64,000 nt of DNA from Mytilus galloprovincialis. Taxonomy: Eukaryota; Mollusca; Bivalvia; Mytilida; Mytilidae. The position numbers and the translations under genes are program-made. The notes under the pieces are model-generated. The model saw nothing but the letters and a program-made list of their open reading frames with translations, had not been told where the DNA came from and did no database searches. This document shows positions 34,846 to 46,728 of the stretch, piece after piece (position 1 is the first letter of the stretch; each line of letters opens with the position of its first letter). Location: positions 46,508,122-46,572,121 of the forward strand of contig NC_134849.1 of assembly GCF_965363235.1 (NCBI RefSeq). The letters are read 5' to 3'.

Positions 34846-37149
34846 ATGATATTCCTGTTGTTTTTAAGTGTACTTATCATTGCCAATGCTAAAAATATGA
34901 CTAAATTGAAATTTCGGTGCGAAGACTGGAGAAAAGAATATCCTTTTCAAAATGGAGTACTCGATAATTGTTCTATGGAGATAGATCCCATCAGTGTTAC
35001 CCAGTTTCTTTTTAATTTGAAAAGCAGAGACTTTCATTGGGAGTTGTTTCGTTTCAATCTACGTTTTAAACCCAAAGAAGTCTTCAAGACCAAATGTGCT
35101 ATTGAACCTCATATCTGGACATGGACATATCCGGCACCAGAAGGTGCATATGAGTTTTTAAAATGGCCGAAAGAATATGGTATATGGTCATTTGGTTTGC
35201 TTGACCTGTTTTCCTATTCAATGAATATTAAAGTGAACGTCTATGGAAATTGTCCTGTTATTATTGGAGGAAAAGAAACTACTCAACGAATAGCTACTGC
35301 TGTATTAGAAATGGTTAACAAAAGCACTACCATAAAAGGTGCTCCAAGAGATTTTCTATATGGATCCGTGTGTTACAACTCTAAAGTATTTATACACCCA
35401 TTCATATATTTTTTGTGTAAACACATATCCTGTCCAGTGGAAGCTACAAGTTACAGATGTTGCACGGCTAACGAGACGAGTATTGTTTGTAATGGGGAAA
35501 ATTTACACTACGACGGAGCATGGTGGGGGTTTCCGTTTGTGTTAGGACTACTGTTGTTTGCGTTTTCTCCTCTTTTTTTAGTTAAAGTGTTCAAGAAAGT
35601 TGCAAGTTCCAATACAGGAGGACACATACAGATTGATGACACCATGAACAAAGGGTCTAACAAATGGCTGATTTGTAACCCATTGTCACTATTCTCAATT
35701 GTGAGCCAAAGCATTACTCCACAAAACAACAAGTTTCGATATTGTAGAATAATATTACGCCGTGTAGCTATTGTGCTAATGACTATTACTGTTGTAATTG
35801 TTCAAGTAGGAATTCACTATTTCTTTGATCATCACTATACTGTTGAATTGGCCAAACACGATATTCCTTTGGATTTTCGATCAATGGTAGCCGGCTACAA
35901 ACGAAGCAAAACAAATTTTATTCCAACTATTGGTGGGCCATATGTAGGACTCGGTATCTACTTATTTACAACCATGATGCTCGTCTGCATACCACGTGAT
36001 CTTGAAACGTTCATCAACAGAGGAATTCCGAATAACTTAGGACTATCGATGTCTCCTTTAACATTAGACATAAAAACTAAAGGTAAACTAGGATCAGTTT
36101 ATCATCTTGAAAGACAGTCGGGATATCCAAAGCTGTATAATTTAATGAGAGCTCACATCTATATGTTGATTAATCCGTCGTTCTGGAGTCTTGCGATACA
36201 AATACAAGTGAAAAGATTTGCCGGAGTAATGAACAATATAACAAAAGGAAAAGCGACAAATGTGGTGAAAATAGGTTTTGGCATTCCGTATTTCGTTTTG
36301 ATATGTGCCACAGAGTTGTTTTTATCTCTGATTTACTACAGCTTACCAATTATTTTGTTTTTCAAGATCACTATAATGTCATATTACATTGGAATCAAGA
36401 AATCGGTGTCTCATCTAGGTACTTCCGGGAGGGTTGTACAATACTCTATTACGACATTAACACTTGCGATACTTGTCTTCAATCTGTATATTTTGACAGT
36501 TGTATTTGTGGATAGCCTTCTTTTTATAACAAGGATTATGATTTTCACGTTTACGGGTTTCATTGCGTACCCGGGTAGCACTTATGCGTACTTCGTATTT
36601 GCTATGACAATTGTAATTTATATTACTGAATCAATTCATAAAATAAGGTTAACTTATTCCAAATTATTCAAATATACCATCAAAAGTTGTGTTGTCGTTA
36701 AGAACAAAAACAAATTTCCGGAAGTAGGCATAGCAAAAGAAGAGGATGACTATTACATGATCTCGCGTGAGCTTTTTACGTACGTTGTTTCCCGCCATAA
36801 ACCAGTACGTGTTGAGATTTTCTTCTCTCTTTTGAAACTTGCATTTATAACTTTCATGTTCTACTTAGCTGCTCATGTAATTGTCACTTTACACAGATTA
36901 ACTGACTTGAATCCACTTACACAGGTTATAACAGCTCTGTTCATATGTTTGTTACCTAAACTCTGGCGAATGTTACTATTAAAGGATAAAAACTACGAAG
37001 ACATTCAAGAAAACATAGCCATCCTGAAGTTAGTTGAAGATTATTGTAAACAAAAATTACAAATACGGGACAGTGACGAAAATACTTCGGTTGAGTTAGA
37101 CAATTTTAATTCAAAAGAACCGGACGAAAGAACAAAGCTCATAAATTGA
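34846..37149 (+). CDS. Unrecognised multi-pass membrane protein, single exon, 767 aa
   Basis: I do not recognise this family. Residues 1-15 look like a signal peptide (IFLLFLSVLIIANAK). Residues 16-222 form a probable extracellular region with about a dozen cysteines and N-glycosylation sites (NMT, NCS, NKS, NET). Hydrophobic segments follow near 225-250, 308-330, 365-385, 475-515 (probably two), 525-595 (two or three), 655-685 and 692-713, so eight or more membrane passes. The C-terminal ~50 residues are charged and end DERTKLIN, compatible with a dileucine-like sorting signal (ERTKLI). Long soluble loops lie near 250-305 and 385-470. The frame is uninterrupted over 2.3 kb, starts at an ATG before a clear signal sequence, and has an AATAAA at 37403-37408. 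An ion channel, transporter or receptor are all possible; nothing seen decides between them. Confidence 0.85.
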   Translation: MIFLLFLSVLIIANAKNMTKLKFRCEDWRKEYPFQNGVLDNCSMEIDPISVTQFLFNLKSRDFHWELFRFNLRFKPKEVFKTKCAIEPHIWTWTYPAPEGAYEFLKWPKEYGIWSFGLLDLFSYSMNIKVNVYGNCPVIIGGKETTQRIATAVLEMVNKSTTIKGAPRDFLYGSVCYNSKVFIHPFIYFLCKHISCPVEATSYRCCTANETSIVCNGENLHYDGAWWGFPFVLGLLLFAFSPLFLVKVFKKVASSNTGGHIQIDDTMNKGSNKWLICNPLSLFSIVSQSITPQNNKFRYCRIILRRVAIVLMTITVVIVQVGIHYFFDHHYTVELAKHDIPLDFRSMVAGYKRSKTNFIPTIGGPYVGLGIYLFTTMMLVCIPRDLETFINRGIPNNLGLSMSPLTLDIKTKGKLGSVYHLERQSGYPKLYNLMRAHIYMLINPSFWSLAIQIQVKRFAGVMNNITKGKATNVVKIGFGIPYFVLICATELFLSLIYYSLPIILFFKITIMSYYIGIKKSVSHLGTSGRVVQYSITTLTLAILVFNLYILTVVFVDSLLFITRIMIFTFTGFIAYPGSTYAYFVFAMTIVIYITESIHKIRLTYSKLFKYTIKSCVVVKNKNKFPEVGIAKEEDDYYMISRELFTYVVSRHKPVRVEIFFSLLKLAFITFMFYLAAHVIVTLHRLTDLNPLTQVITALFICLLPKLWRMLLLKDKNYEDIQENIAILKLVEDYCKQKLQIRDSDENTSVELDNFNSKEPDERTKLIN

Positions 37150-37402
37150 GAGCAGGAGACCAATGTAAACTCCGTTGAATAATTTCTGCAATCTTTAGCA
37201 TACGCAAGTTTTCGTCAAAATGAGAACAGTAAGGACGGATCATGTGAAAGCCAATACTTTGGAAACTCCAAGATATACAAAAACTTTATGATATTCAAAC
37301 ATTATCTTTAATTATATTTAGATTATAAATTATTCAATTTAAAAAATAAGTCAACTTATTCAAAAAAAAAGTATGTCTTTTGTAAAGTATTTATGTGGAG
37401 GA

Positions 37403-37408
37403 AATAAA
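37403..37408 (+). promoter_or_regulatory. Candidate poly(A) signal AATAAA
   Basis: AATAAA lies about 250 bases after the stop of the 767-residue gene, followed by an ATCA microsatellite. It is the closest match downstream that I noticed. Confidence 0.5.
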
Positions 37409-37439
37409 GATAATCAATCAATCAATCAATTATGATAGA

Positions 37440-40400
37440 AACATATGCACTTCATAAGAATATGACAGAAGTAGAACAAATTAAAGATAGTTTAAGTTAT
37501 GTATTTAAAAGAGCATTTGTTTGACTATCTTATATATGTTATTTTCCTAAAAGGCTGCTGTTGAAGACATTTTGATACAAATTTGCAATTTTTTAAAAAG
37601 TTTTTAAAATGATACCAAAATGAATCAATTGATATCTTGCATATATATACATATAGCTTTAAATTTGGTTTGTTTGATAAAGAATGTTTGGCCATCTTAA
37701 TTTCTTTTTAGATATTTAATCAAAATTTGCTAAAAGTGTGACAAAATTGCGGTTTAGTCTTTTAAGTCATAGCACCTCAAACTAAAATAACACACAACAG
37801 TAATGATGTGGGTGTTAGTGATTACAGATAGACTTTTTGATAATGACCTTGATGTGAAACAAGTTCAGAGGAAATATGCCATACCACTTTATATTCAAGT
37901 GTTTTTCGGAAATAGTCTATCATATATACATTTTTAATATATCCTCAAAGCATTGTCAATTGTTTAAACAAACTTTATTATTTCCTTGTTTTAGTTAAAC
38001 AATACATATTACTAACAATAATTGCACTGTATTTGTTTTATTATTAGGATTAATGAACATTGATATTTACGAATACTTGTACATCGTGTTTAAAAATAAA
38101 ATGAATTTATTAAAAATCACATTTTATTAAGACAGCTACCCAACACAAATAATAAGTATACATCTATAGGTAAACATACAGACCTAATCTATGACCGGTG
38201 TTTCTATACAGTCGGAAACCCGGTTGAAATAGAACAATTAAAAGAATCGAAGCTCTTTGTTAGAGAAGGCGATAAATGTGTACTGTATTGTTTACTATAG
38301 TGACAAAAATTTTAAAAGTTAATAAAAACAAACAAAATTACAATATTCTTCTCAATTACGAGGTGTTTTATTTTTAAAACACCATTTGCATAAGTTTTTA
38401 ATTTATCTAGTACATAGTTAAGCAAAACAATTAGATTTCAAGTCGACGACATGGGTATCTTTCAAGTTGGATGAAGAAAATGCATAACCTCCGATTTTTT
38501 TGAAAAAATTACCACGGACGGAAAACATATCAATCTATTAGTTCAAAAATTTTCGTGTCTGCCCTTCTATTATGTGACTCAAGAAAAAATTCCAAAAAAT
38601 GGGTAACAATTATATCGAAAAGAGAAAATCGAGTGCACCTTTTTATGTTAGGGCGTGTTTGAGTTGAATATTTTGTATTGATATCGTACAAAGTAAGATT
38701 ATTTCATACATCGTTTCGCTTCAGATTCTATTATTTTTATATACCAAAGCTACAGATTGACTTTATAACACAAAAAAATAACAGTACTAAAAGTTGAAAT
38801 ATATGGGTCAAGTGAAATACCTATTTAATGAGTCACAAAAACAGAGAAGGTGTGTTCGAATAGCTATTTTTTTTACTGAAAGTACTTGACGACAGTCTTT
38901 CAAGTTGGATGATGAAAATGCATATCTTTGAAAAAATAAAAAATTGTGTGTGTGAAAACTAGGGTTTATAGTCTGTATACACTAAAAAAAATCTAGTCTG
39001 CCCTTCCACGAAATTTTTAATTAGAATTTTTTTTGAATGTTTATGAATTTTCGAAGATTCCACCTGACAACCGATCAGACAATAGTTTTAAATTGAATCA
39101 ATGCAGACAAGATCATTGACTGATGCTCATTAGCTAGTTGATACATTTGTCTTTTAAAATACGACTGACATATAAGGATCGTAATGGTGCAATGTGGATA
39201 AATTTATCGGTTTCCATGAGCAAAATTGGTAGCGCGTCATCCAACAATGGCTTCCATTACGATTGTGAAAATGAACTGGCGTAATGGGGAGATAATTATG
39301 ACGAAGTAGACTCCTGACTGTATAACAAGGCGGTCATGACATAGGACAAGAACCCTCTCATCTTAGGTTATTCTGAATCGCTGTTAATGTTATATATAGC
39401 TACTGTACTCTATATAATTGGACACCAGTCTGTAGTTTCTGTACATTGGATTTAAATGCCGTAACTGTGAATGTAATTTTTTTTTAAAGATATTCTATTG
39501 GTATTTTTTATTGTTTCAAATGACCTTCATTGTCAACGTTTAAGTGTAAGTCGAAAAAGAGAGGCAAACGACACCAAAGGGGCATTCCAACTCATAAATC
39601 GAAAATAAACTGACAACGCCATGGCAAAAGATAAAAAAAACAAATGACAAACATCATACAAAACATAGAATTACTAAATATTGATCAACAAGAACCTCAC
39701 CAAACATCAGGGGTGTCCTCAATTGCTAACGATATGAGGCATACATGTTAATTTACATGTATAGGGTATTTTTTTTAATTTTTAGTTCGATTGAATCGAT
39801 GAGTTCGTGACTTATATTTAGCGACAGGGCATCATCTATATAACAGTACGTGCAATCGATGATTATTCTAACTTTTTTTCAGTCTTCCTGAGAACCTCAT
39901 GTTTGGAGTATGTCTCATATATGAATTATAAGTATTTTATTCTAGAATAGCGGGTGACATGGCATACATGTTTGCGACAAAAAGGTTTAAGGACGTACAT
40001 TATTTGAAATGTGCGTTTCTAATCTCAATAAATATGATTTTATTTAACACATACACATCTTCTCTCTTACCTTAATCATATTGTTCTTAATTTTCAAATG
40101 TAAAGGACAATCGCTAAAAAAACATTTTTATACGTGGATATAAGCATTATAACATCCAGCTAAAAGTATTAATTTTCATCTCTATGCTAAATAAGTGTTA
40201 TTAGCGTCGAGTCAGATTTCTCTCTACAAGAGATGCTTTCTGTTGGAAAACCGTGAGCTGGTTGTTTTCTACTACGACCGGCATTATGAATTGTTAGTTG
40301 TCACTTGAATAGTTCGTAAGAAAACATGCAAGCAAAACAGCTTTAATACCATGCATCCAATGTATAAAATTCCTGCATTATAACGTGTTTTCCTATTCTG

Positions 40401-41395
40401 ACATATTTTTCTAACCATAAGCCGACGTTGTTCTTACTGCTATGCCACTTGATTACAACCTCCGCTCTCGAGACGAAGACAAAAAGATGAAAACAGAAAG
40501 AAGATTTCCACTGAAAGCGGGATAATCGGAATTGGAAGCGCTTAATATACAAAGTCATATACCGGTTTCAGTTTAAATCCTGGTATTACATTTGAAATTT
40601 TTTAAATACATAAAACATTCACCTCGAACCATCCTGTAGAATCTGTCGACATAATGTTCCCATATTTGTACACACATGTCATTTAGATACTCGAACATAT
40701 GCGGGAGTTACGTGCATAATTTAGAATTAATTACCAATTATTGAGTCGTTTTCAACAAAAGCTGATTTTTCAATAAATACTTTTCTATAGGTTTAGCCAG
40801 GGAGGTCAATATAATTCATCCATGGTTTAGCATACATTATTTTGAGCAATGTACAGTCGTTTACTTAAGAGTGACATTGTGATGTTATATCTTCAAATAT
40901 TTATATTTACCAGTAATTGACTTCTTATATTACGTCATATTACATATGATAATTACATAATGTACATGTATCAGTAAAAAAATCACTAAAACCGTGTCTA
41001 TAATCCCGATCTTACATAACGGGTGTTACAAATGTAATCAGTACTTATATTTGTATATCATTGACCTTTTTAAAATCTTTAGAATTATGGTAATAGCCAT
41101 AAACAGACAGTTGTTGTGTTGTAGTTAATTAACTAGAAAAATGTAAGATAAGTCATGTCTTATGAAATGTTCATGTTCAAATGTGTACTGAAATAGAAGG
41201 TTTTAACTAATGTTTAAATGTGGTACTGAGTTCGAATTTGTCTTAAACCTCTGGATATAATATAACTTGCATTTGCATGGTGACTTAATGAATTTGAAGA
41301 AGTACGTGCAAATTCGTTTTAAAAGCGTGTGATGATGGAGGGTTGAAGTGCAGGATAAAAGGTAAGGACCACTATATATAGTTATCAGTGGCGGA
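37440..41395. other. Gene-free stretch with one family B copy
   Basis: No exon is supported. A reversed family B copy lies at about 39550-39735 (ACCAAAGGGGCATTCC, GACAACGCCATGGC, AGAACCTCACCAAACATC). Two diverged direct repeats occur at about 38441-38600 and 38882-39050 (TTTCAAGTTGGATGA.GAAAATGCAT and CTGCCCTTC). Confidence 0.5.
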
Positions 41396-41587
41396 TCCAG
41401 AAATGGGGGGGGGGGGGGAGGCTGTCTAAGAGGGGGTCGATTTCGTCACGCCCCAGTGATTCACTATATAAGCAGCCAATTTTTTTCTCTCAAAAGGGGG
41501 GGGGGGGCTGGGCTCCCTCAAGGACGTATAACTAACATCTAATATACGTCCTTGGCTCCCTGCCCCCCCCCCCTAAATCCGCCACTG
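41396..41587. mobile_element. Short MITE with CAGTGGCGGAT terminal inverted repeats
   Basis: Begins CAGTGGCGGATCCAG and ends with the complement TAAATCCGCCACTG. Inside are two G-runs, a C-run near the right end, and an internal palindrome (AAGGACGTATA...TATACGTCCTT). A relative lies at 63188-63325. I see no clear target-site duplication, so the superfamily is left open. Confidence 0.7.
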
Positions 41588-42024
41588 GTGATTAATGAAC
41601 ATTATAGTTACCGTTGATGAGAAAAAATTTTATGAAGTGATGATTAAAAATATATTTGCATTGTAGTGCGTTAATGTGTTAACAAAAAATAGAAAATAAA
41701 AAATCTGAGGATATATTTAAACGCGTACATATCATTTCCAAAATATCATAACTCTTTCGAGTATGCGTACATATACTTTTCGACTTAGTAAATTTCAAAA
41801 TGGCTACCGTTGTCCTTGCAAAAAGGGGAGGGCGAGGGTGCCATTCGTTAATGCTCGCAAATACAAATCTAGTTGTTTATTTATTATAATAAATCACTTT
41901 GCTCTTCATGGGCCCTTTAATTGGAATAAAACTATCTTATCTTATCTAAGTTGTAATTAAATATTTACACTTCTAGCAGTTCATTCCATTCTCAACTTCC
42001 ATATACTGACACCCTCATACCATA

Positions 42025-42160
42025 AAAGCTCACTATGCGGTATGGGCTTTGCTCATTGTTAAAGGCCGTACGGTGACCTTTAGTTGTTAATGTCTGTGTC
42101 ATTTTGGTCTTTTGTGGATAGTTGTCTCATTGGCAATCATACTACATCTTCTTTTTTATA
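42025..42160 (+). repeat. SINE-like family A
   Basis: CACTATGCGGTATGGGCTTT, AAAGGCCGTACGGTGACC, TTGTTAATGTCTGTGTCATT and GATAGTTGTCTCATTGGCAA, ending in a T-run where a hairpin element is inserted. Confidence 0.8.
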
Positions 42161-42611
42161 GAATCATATTCAAAACAGTGTGGCTGTGGCCATTGATTGA
42201 CGACCTAAATTATCCCATTGACTGGGACAGATTAGGTGAACGTTTGTCTGTAAAAACCACTGCTAACTACTTACTTTTTATAGAATTTAAAATGTGGGGT
42301 CACCAAAGGTTCTTAAAGCTTTTAATATTAAAATAATTAAAAAATTAATCAGGAATAACCTTTATGTTTTGATTTATATTATTGATATAAACCAATACAT
42401 CGTGTTAATCCTGATTAGTTTTTCTAATTACTTTATTTATGCGTTATTTATGCGTTGAGAACCTTTGGTGACACCACAGTTTAAGTGTCTTTAACAAGTA
42501 CATAGTGAGCAGTGGTCGTTACAGACAAACGTTCACCTAATCTGTCCCAGTCAATAGGATAATTTAGGTCGTCAATCAATGGCCACAGCCACACTGTTTT
42601 GAATATGATTC
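42161..42611. mobile_element. Full-length hairpin (foldback) element, copy 1
   Basis: The left arm GAATCATATTCAAAACAGTG... is the complement of the right arm ...CACTGTTTTGAATATGATTC. The arms match over well over 100 bases, and nearly the whole 451-bp element can fold back. TA flanks both ends, fitting a TA target duplication of the Tc1/mariner type. It carries no transposase. A second copy lies at 61218-61660. Confidence 0.88.
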
Positions 42612-42659
42612 TATATAGTACAAAATGTAATTTCGTTATCAAAATACTTGTCGATTATA

Positions 42660-43930
42660 TGTTACAGGGAATTTGTGAATTCAGGGATTTTGTAGAATCA
42701 CTATCATTTCAGGGAATTTGTAAAATCACTGAACTGATTAGTGATTTTGACTAGTGATTTTACAAAATCCCTGAAATAATTAAGATCTTTTTTACAGATT
42801 CACTGATTAAATTCAGGGAATTTGTAAAATAAATTCATTCATTTTTATGAAGAATTTCTGTGAAAAAAGTATACTACAGTAACACTCAATTGGAGGTTAA
42901 TCTAACCTTTATTTTACTATAAAGTTCAAGCAGTTTTCATGCACTATACAACTGATATACTGTAGAGCAATGGCTCATGTACAGATGTCTTTAAATCAAG
43001 AGCATACACACAAAAGTTACTTCAAATAATTGACAGAAAACTAAAGTGCAACACATGGAACCGGGGAAAATATGATAAAATTTTTGAACATGTTATCAAT
43101 GAGCCACAGAAAGAAGACAAAACAAGCTCTTATCACTACCTTGTTTGAAAAAAAGTTACTGTTTATTATAGTTTTTCTGTAAATACTGTATAAAATAAAA
43201 CCAATAATATCATTTTTTTTTAAAACGGAACATTACATGTAGGTCACAGTGATTGCTGTCATTAGAGAAGAAAAACACATACATGTATGTAAGGTATACG
43301 AAATTGAGTGGGTTAGGGTATATGATTCAGTGGCAAATATCTAAAAAAAATTGTTAAAAGCGGTATTTATCAGATGAAGATGTTCTAAAAATATTATGTA
43401 TGTCTTGAAGACACGCACAGCATAGTTCAGAAAATTCACATATCAATAGGTCATGATGGTAGGGATAAAATGGTATTAAAAATGCGCAAACAGAAAGTGT
43501 GCAAACTTTACAAGAAACTTTAAGACATACATCGAAAAGCGGGGCAATTATGTAACAGTAGATGTCACCCAAACTTGCCATGCGAAAATAAGTAAATTCA
43601 CACAGGTCTAAATATCCGTTTACATGTCTTTTAGTCATTATCATTATACACTAGTTCTAGCTCATAGGTTTAATAAACACATATATTTAAAAATCATTGG
43701 TGATCATTAGTCTATTTTTATATTAAGAAAAATACATTTCTAATAGCAAGTTATACTTAGTTGAAATCAGGGATTATACAAAATCCCTACTTCTATTTTC
43801 AGTGATTTTGTGAAATCCCTAACAATTTTAGGGATTTTACAAAACCACTGAAACTGTTAGTGATTTTACAAAATCACTGATTTGCCCAGTGATTTTACAA
43901 AATCCCTGATTTTACAAATTCCCTGTAACA
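42660..43930. mobile_element. Non-autonomous transposon with repeat-array terminal inverted repeats
   Basis: Begins TGTTACAGGGAATTTG and ends with the complement CAAATTCCCTGTAACA. Each end is an array of short palindromic units of the type GGGATTTTACAAAATCCCTG / AGTGATTTTACAAAATCACT. The ~0.9 kb core has only short frames without transposase character, so it would need enzyme from elsewhere. Confidence 0.82.
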
Positions 43931-44251
43931 TATATACGGTAAACGTCAATGAGACAACTATGGACCGAGCAAAATATCTAAAAGACTTTTATGTACAAGT
44001 TGGACAGTAAGATGGACAATAAGTTTTACGTCAATTTACCGCAACTCATCATCAAAAATATCCAAAAAAAAGTCAATATGCACGTTTAACGGCAAAGTAA
44101 AACAAACAAGAGTGCGGTTATGTACAGAAATATATATATATATATTTGTATATGCAATGAGTTAATTCTGGTTACGTTTTCGAAATTAAAATTAAATTAA
44201 AGTTAAGTTAAGTTACATTAAATATAGTACTTATTTATTTATTTATTTTTA

Positions 44252-44335
44252 CCTCCGGCAGTGCGGCGAGAACATGGGATCTTTCAGCTGTCAGTCGCGC
44301 ATCTTACCGCTGAGCCACAGAATCAATTGCCGAAA
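44252..44335 (-). mobile_element. tRNA-related SINE head
   Basis: On the minus strand: GTGGCTCAGCGGTAAG fits a pol III A box and GATCCCATGTTC fits a diverged B box at about tRNA spacing, followed by a TAAATAAATAAATAAG tail. This resembles tRNA-derived SINE heads. It is not a functional tRNA, because the arms do not pair as a cloverleaf. Confidence 0.5.
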
Positions 44336-45580
44336 TTGTGTATTCTTAAGTATATATCTCTACTCTATTACCTAGCTCTACTTTACTACCAGGAAAGAGA
44401 AAAAAATACCATTTCCCCACTTCCAGCTTCTTTTTTCAAATAAGTTTTACCATGATGGATTTTTTTTTATTTGAAACAAAGATAGAAGATATTAGTTTAG
44501 TGTCTGTTATTTTTCCTGAACCACGGATGATAGACGGTTGCTTTATCTTTCTTTTTTCCAAATAATGTATTTCAATACTTTCGAACAATTTGGTTGCTAG
44601 TTGTTTTGGTAAAAATGAATTAAATTCGCAGATACATGTTCCAATTACATGTATTGTTTAAATAATGTTGGTTTGTTGATGTAATACCTGTTATCTGTGA
44701 TAGTGTTGTAATATTTGCCGCTGGACATGGTTGATGTTTAATAATCTAAATGACTATTTATGTTACAAAATGGCAGGATTGATATAGCCAATAACCTTAA
44801 AACAAGGGGAAAAACTATTTACCAATTGACAAGACGTAGAGGGGGTTATAGCAACTAAAGGAAATTGGATGGGACTTGCGGTTGGAATACAAATACTCGC
44901 GTGTGCAGTTACCATTTGCGTAAGTCATTACTCGTTGCAATACTTTGCAAAAGGTTATAAGTAACTGAATCCATTTCTAAAAGGGAAAATGCATTCTTTT
45001 CCTCTTTGAAACATGTCAACCATTATACATTCATGCACTAGTTAAAATACCAATGCAGATCGACATATTTAACTGACTTCATTGCAAAGTTTGAATAATT
45101 TTGAAAATTCTAACACCCATACCATTGATATATCACTAGCAGTGACATTGAAATTTCCCCAAATTGTTTTTTGATAAATTATAACAGTTTTGTCTAACAG
45201 AATTGGAATCATTTTTAGATCGGTGTATACATATTTTGGTCATTGGACCAGAATATAAAAAAACGGGTAAGTTCTCACATTGAATATAAAACTGGTATGG
45301 CTAAATCCCTGCATGAACCCATCATTTGAAACAACACAACAAACTGTTATTTGTATTTACTTGCATAAAACTGTTTATGCTTGAAAAAGTCTGGTCTCGA
45401 GACCAAAAACAGAAACACTTTGGACATCAGGCGTCAGCGCTAAGTTGTTTATATTTAACTAATTTAAACAAAACAAAATGTTACATTCACGCAGATGATA
45501 GAGCTGTTGTCCACCAGATTTTGGTCTATAGACCAACTAAACGAATGATATCAAATAAATTAGTATCAATCTTATTTTTT

Positions 45581-45830
45581 CTGGTTCTTAGACCAAGAAC
45601 AAGATTGAATGTAAAATATAATGCGTATATCGCTTTGTGGTTCTTAGACCAAGAACAAAATTGAATGTAAAATATAATGCGTATATCGGTTTCTGGTTCT
45701 TAGACCGTGAACAAAATTGAATGTAAAATATAATGCGTATATCGGTTTTTGGTTCTTAGACCAAGAACAAAATTGAATGTAAAATATAATGCGTAAATTG
45801 CTTTTTGGTTCTTAGACCAAGAACAACGTG
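45581..45830. repeat. 56-bp tandem repeat, ~4.4 copies, each with a palindrome
   Basis: Units start at 45581, 45637, 45693, 45749 and 45805, an exact 56-base period. Each begins TGGTTCTTAGACCAAGAAC and contains TTGAATGTAAAATATAATGC. Related palindromes GGTCTCGAGACC and GGTCTATAGACC lie just upstream (about 45391 and 45523). Confidence 0.92.
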
Positions 45831-45924
45831 AAAACGTTACTCTAATCACACTTATTCATAGATTAGAAAGGTACATACATGTATATCATAATCAACCGGT
45901 AACATTTTCGTTTTCAAATATTCA

Positions 45925-46085
45925 ATAAGAAGATGTAGTATGATTGCGAATGAGAAAACTTTCCGCAAGGGACCAAATGACATAACAAAAAAAAGCTATA
46001 GGTTTACTGTGACGTATGGCCTTCAAAAAAGAGCAAAATCCATACCGAATCTTCAACAATAAAAGGCCCTGAAATGATGCATATT
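45925..46085 (-). repeat. SINE-like family A, reversed
   Basis: AGAAGATGTAGTATGATTGC, AAGGGACCAAATGACATAAC, GACGTATGGCCTTCAA and ATAAAAGGCCCTGAAATGA match the family on the minus strand. Confidence 0.65.
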
Positions 46086-46728
46086 TCTGGTAAACAAAAA
46101 ACGTGTACCATACCTGTCGAAGTATTTATTTAAAGATGAATTTCATATAAATGTTTCTTTTTTCAGATCTATTGATTACATTGAAATTGCATATTACTTT
46201 GGAACTCTTTATTTGAAATTAGATTTATTTTTCTAACGATTTTGTGAACCGGTCGTATGTATCTGTCTTTAATATTGAAATATGCGTTGTAGATACTAAT
46301 TCGCTTCATCTAAGATGGTAGAACACTTAAAGTCAATGATATTTTCATATCATTTATCAATTAAACATCACCATCCAACTTCAAATGCAATTAATAAGCA
46401 CAATGAATCAAAACGTGGCTGATTATTATTGGTATTTTCCATTGCTTTCTTTTTGTTTTTCGCAAATTTCTGGTGTAAATGATAAAGAAATCCCCATCTT
46501 TGTCACAATGACTGCTGTAAATTCCTTACGCAGAGTAAAGCTATATGATACTTTCTATGACAATAATTAACAACTACGCATTATTTACAATATCTATATT
46601 ATTTCTATAGGGACAACAATAATAATTAAAAAAACACATGTTCGTCAAATATTTCTCCACTTTGGCTAGCAAGTGCATCATAGTTTTCCTCCAATGATGG
46701 TCATTCTTCTTTGTTTCAGCTAATCGAT

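Larger units (their letters stand above)
44440..46728. other. Gene-free stretch downstream of the Tudor gene
   Basis: Apart from the 56-bp array and a reversed family A copy (45925-46085) I find no feature. The open frame at 45326-45664 runs through the tandem array and is not a gene. Confidence 0.55.

Noticed and set aside
42660-42850. CRISPR-like evenly spaced short palindromic repeats
   Set aside because: The units are the end array of a transposon with a mirrored array at 43766-43930; spacing is irregular, and the genome is eukaryotic.
43354-43644. Minus-strand 96-codon Cys-rich frame inside the TIR-array transposon
   Set aside because: It shows no transposase motif and has the composition expected of chance in AT-rich DNA.
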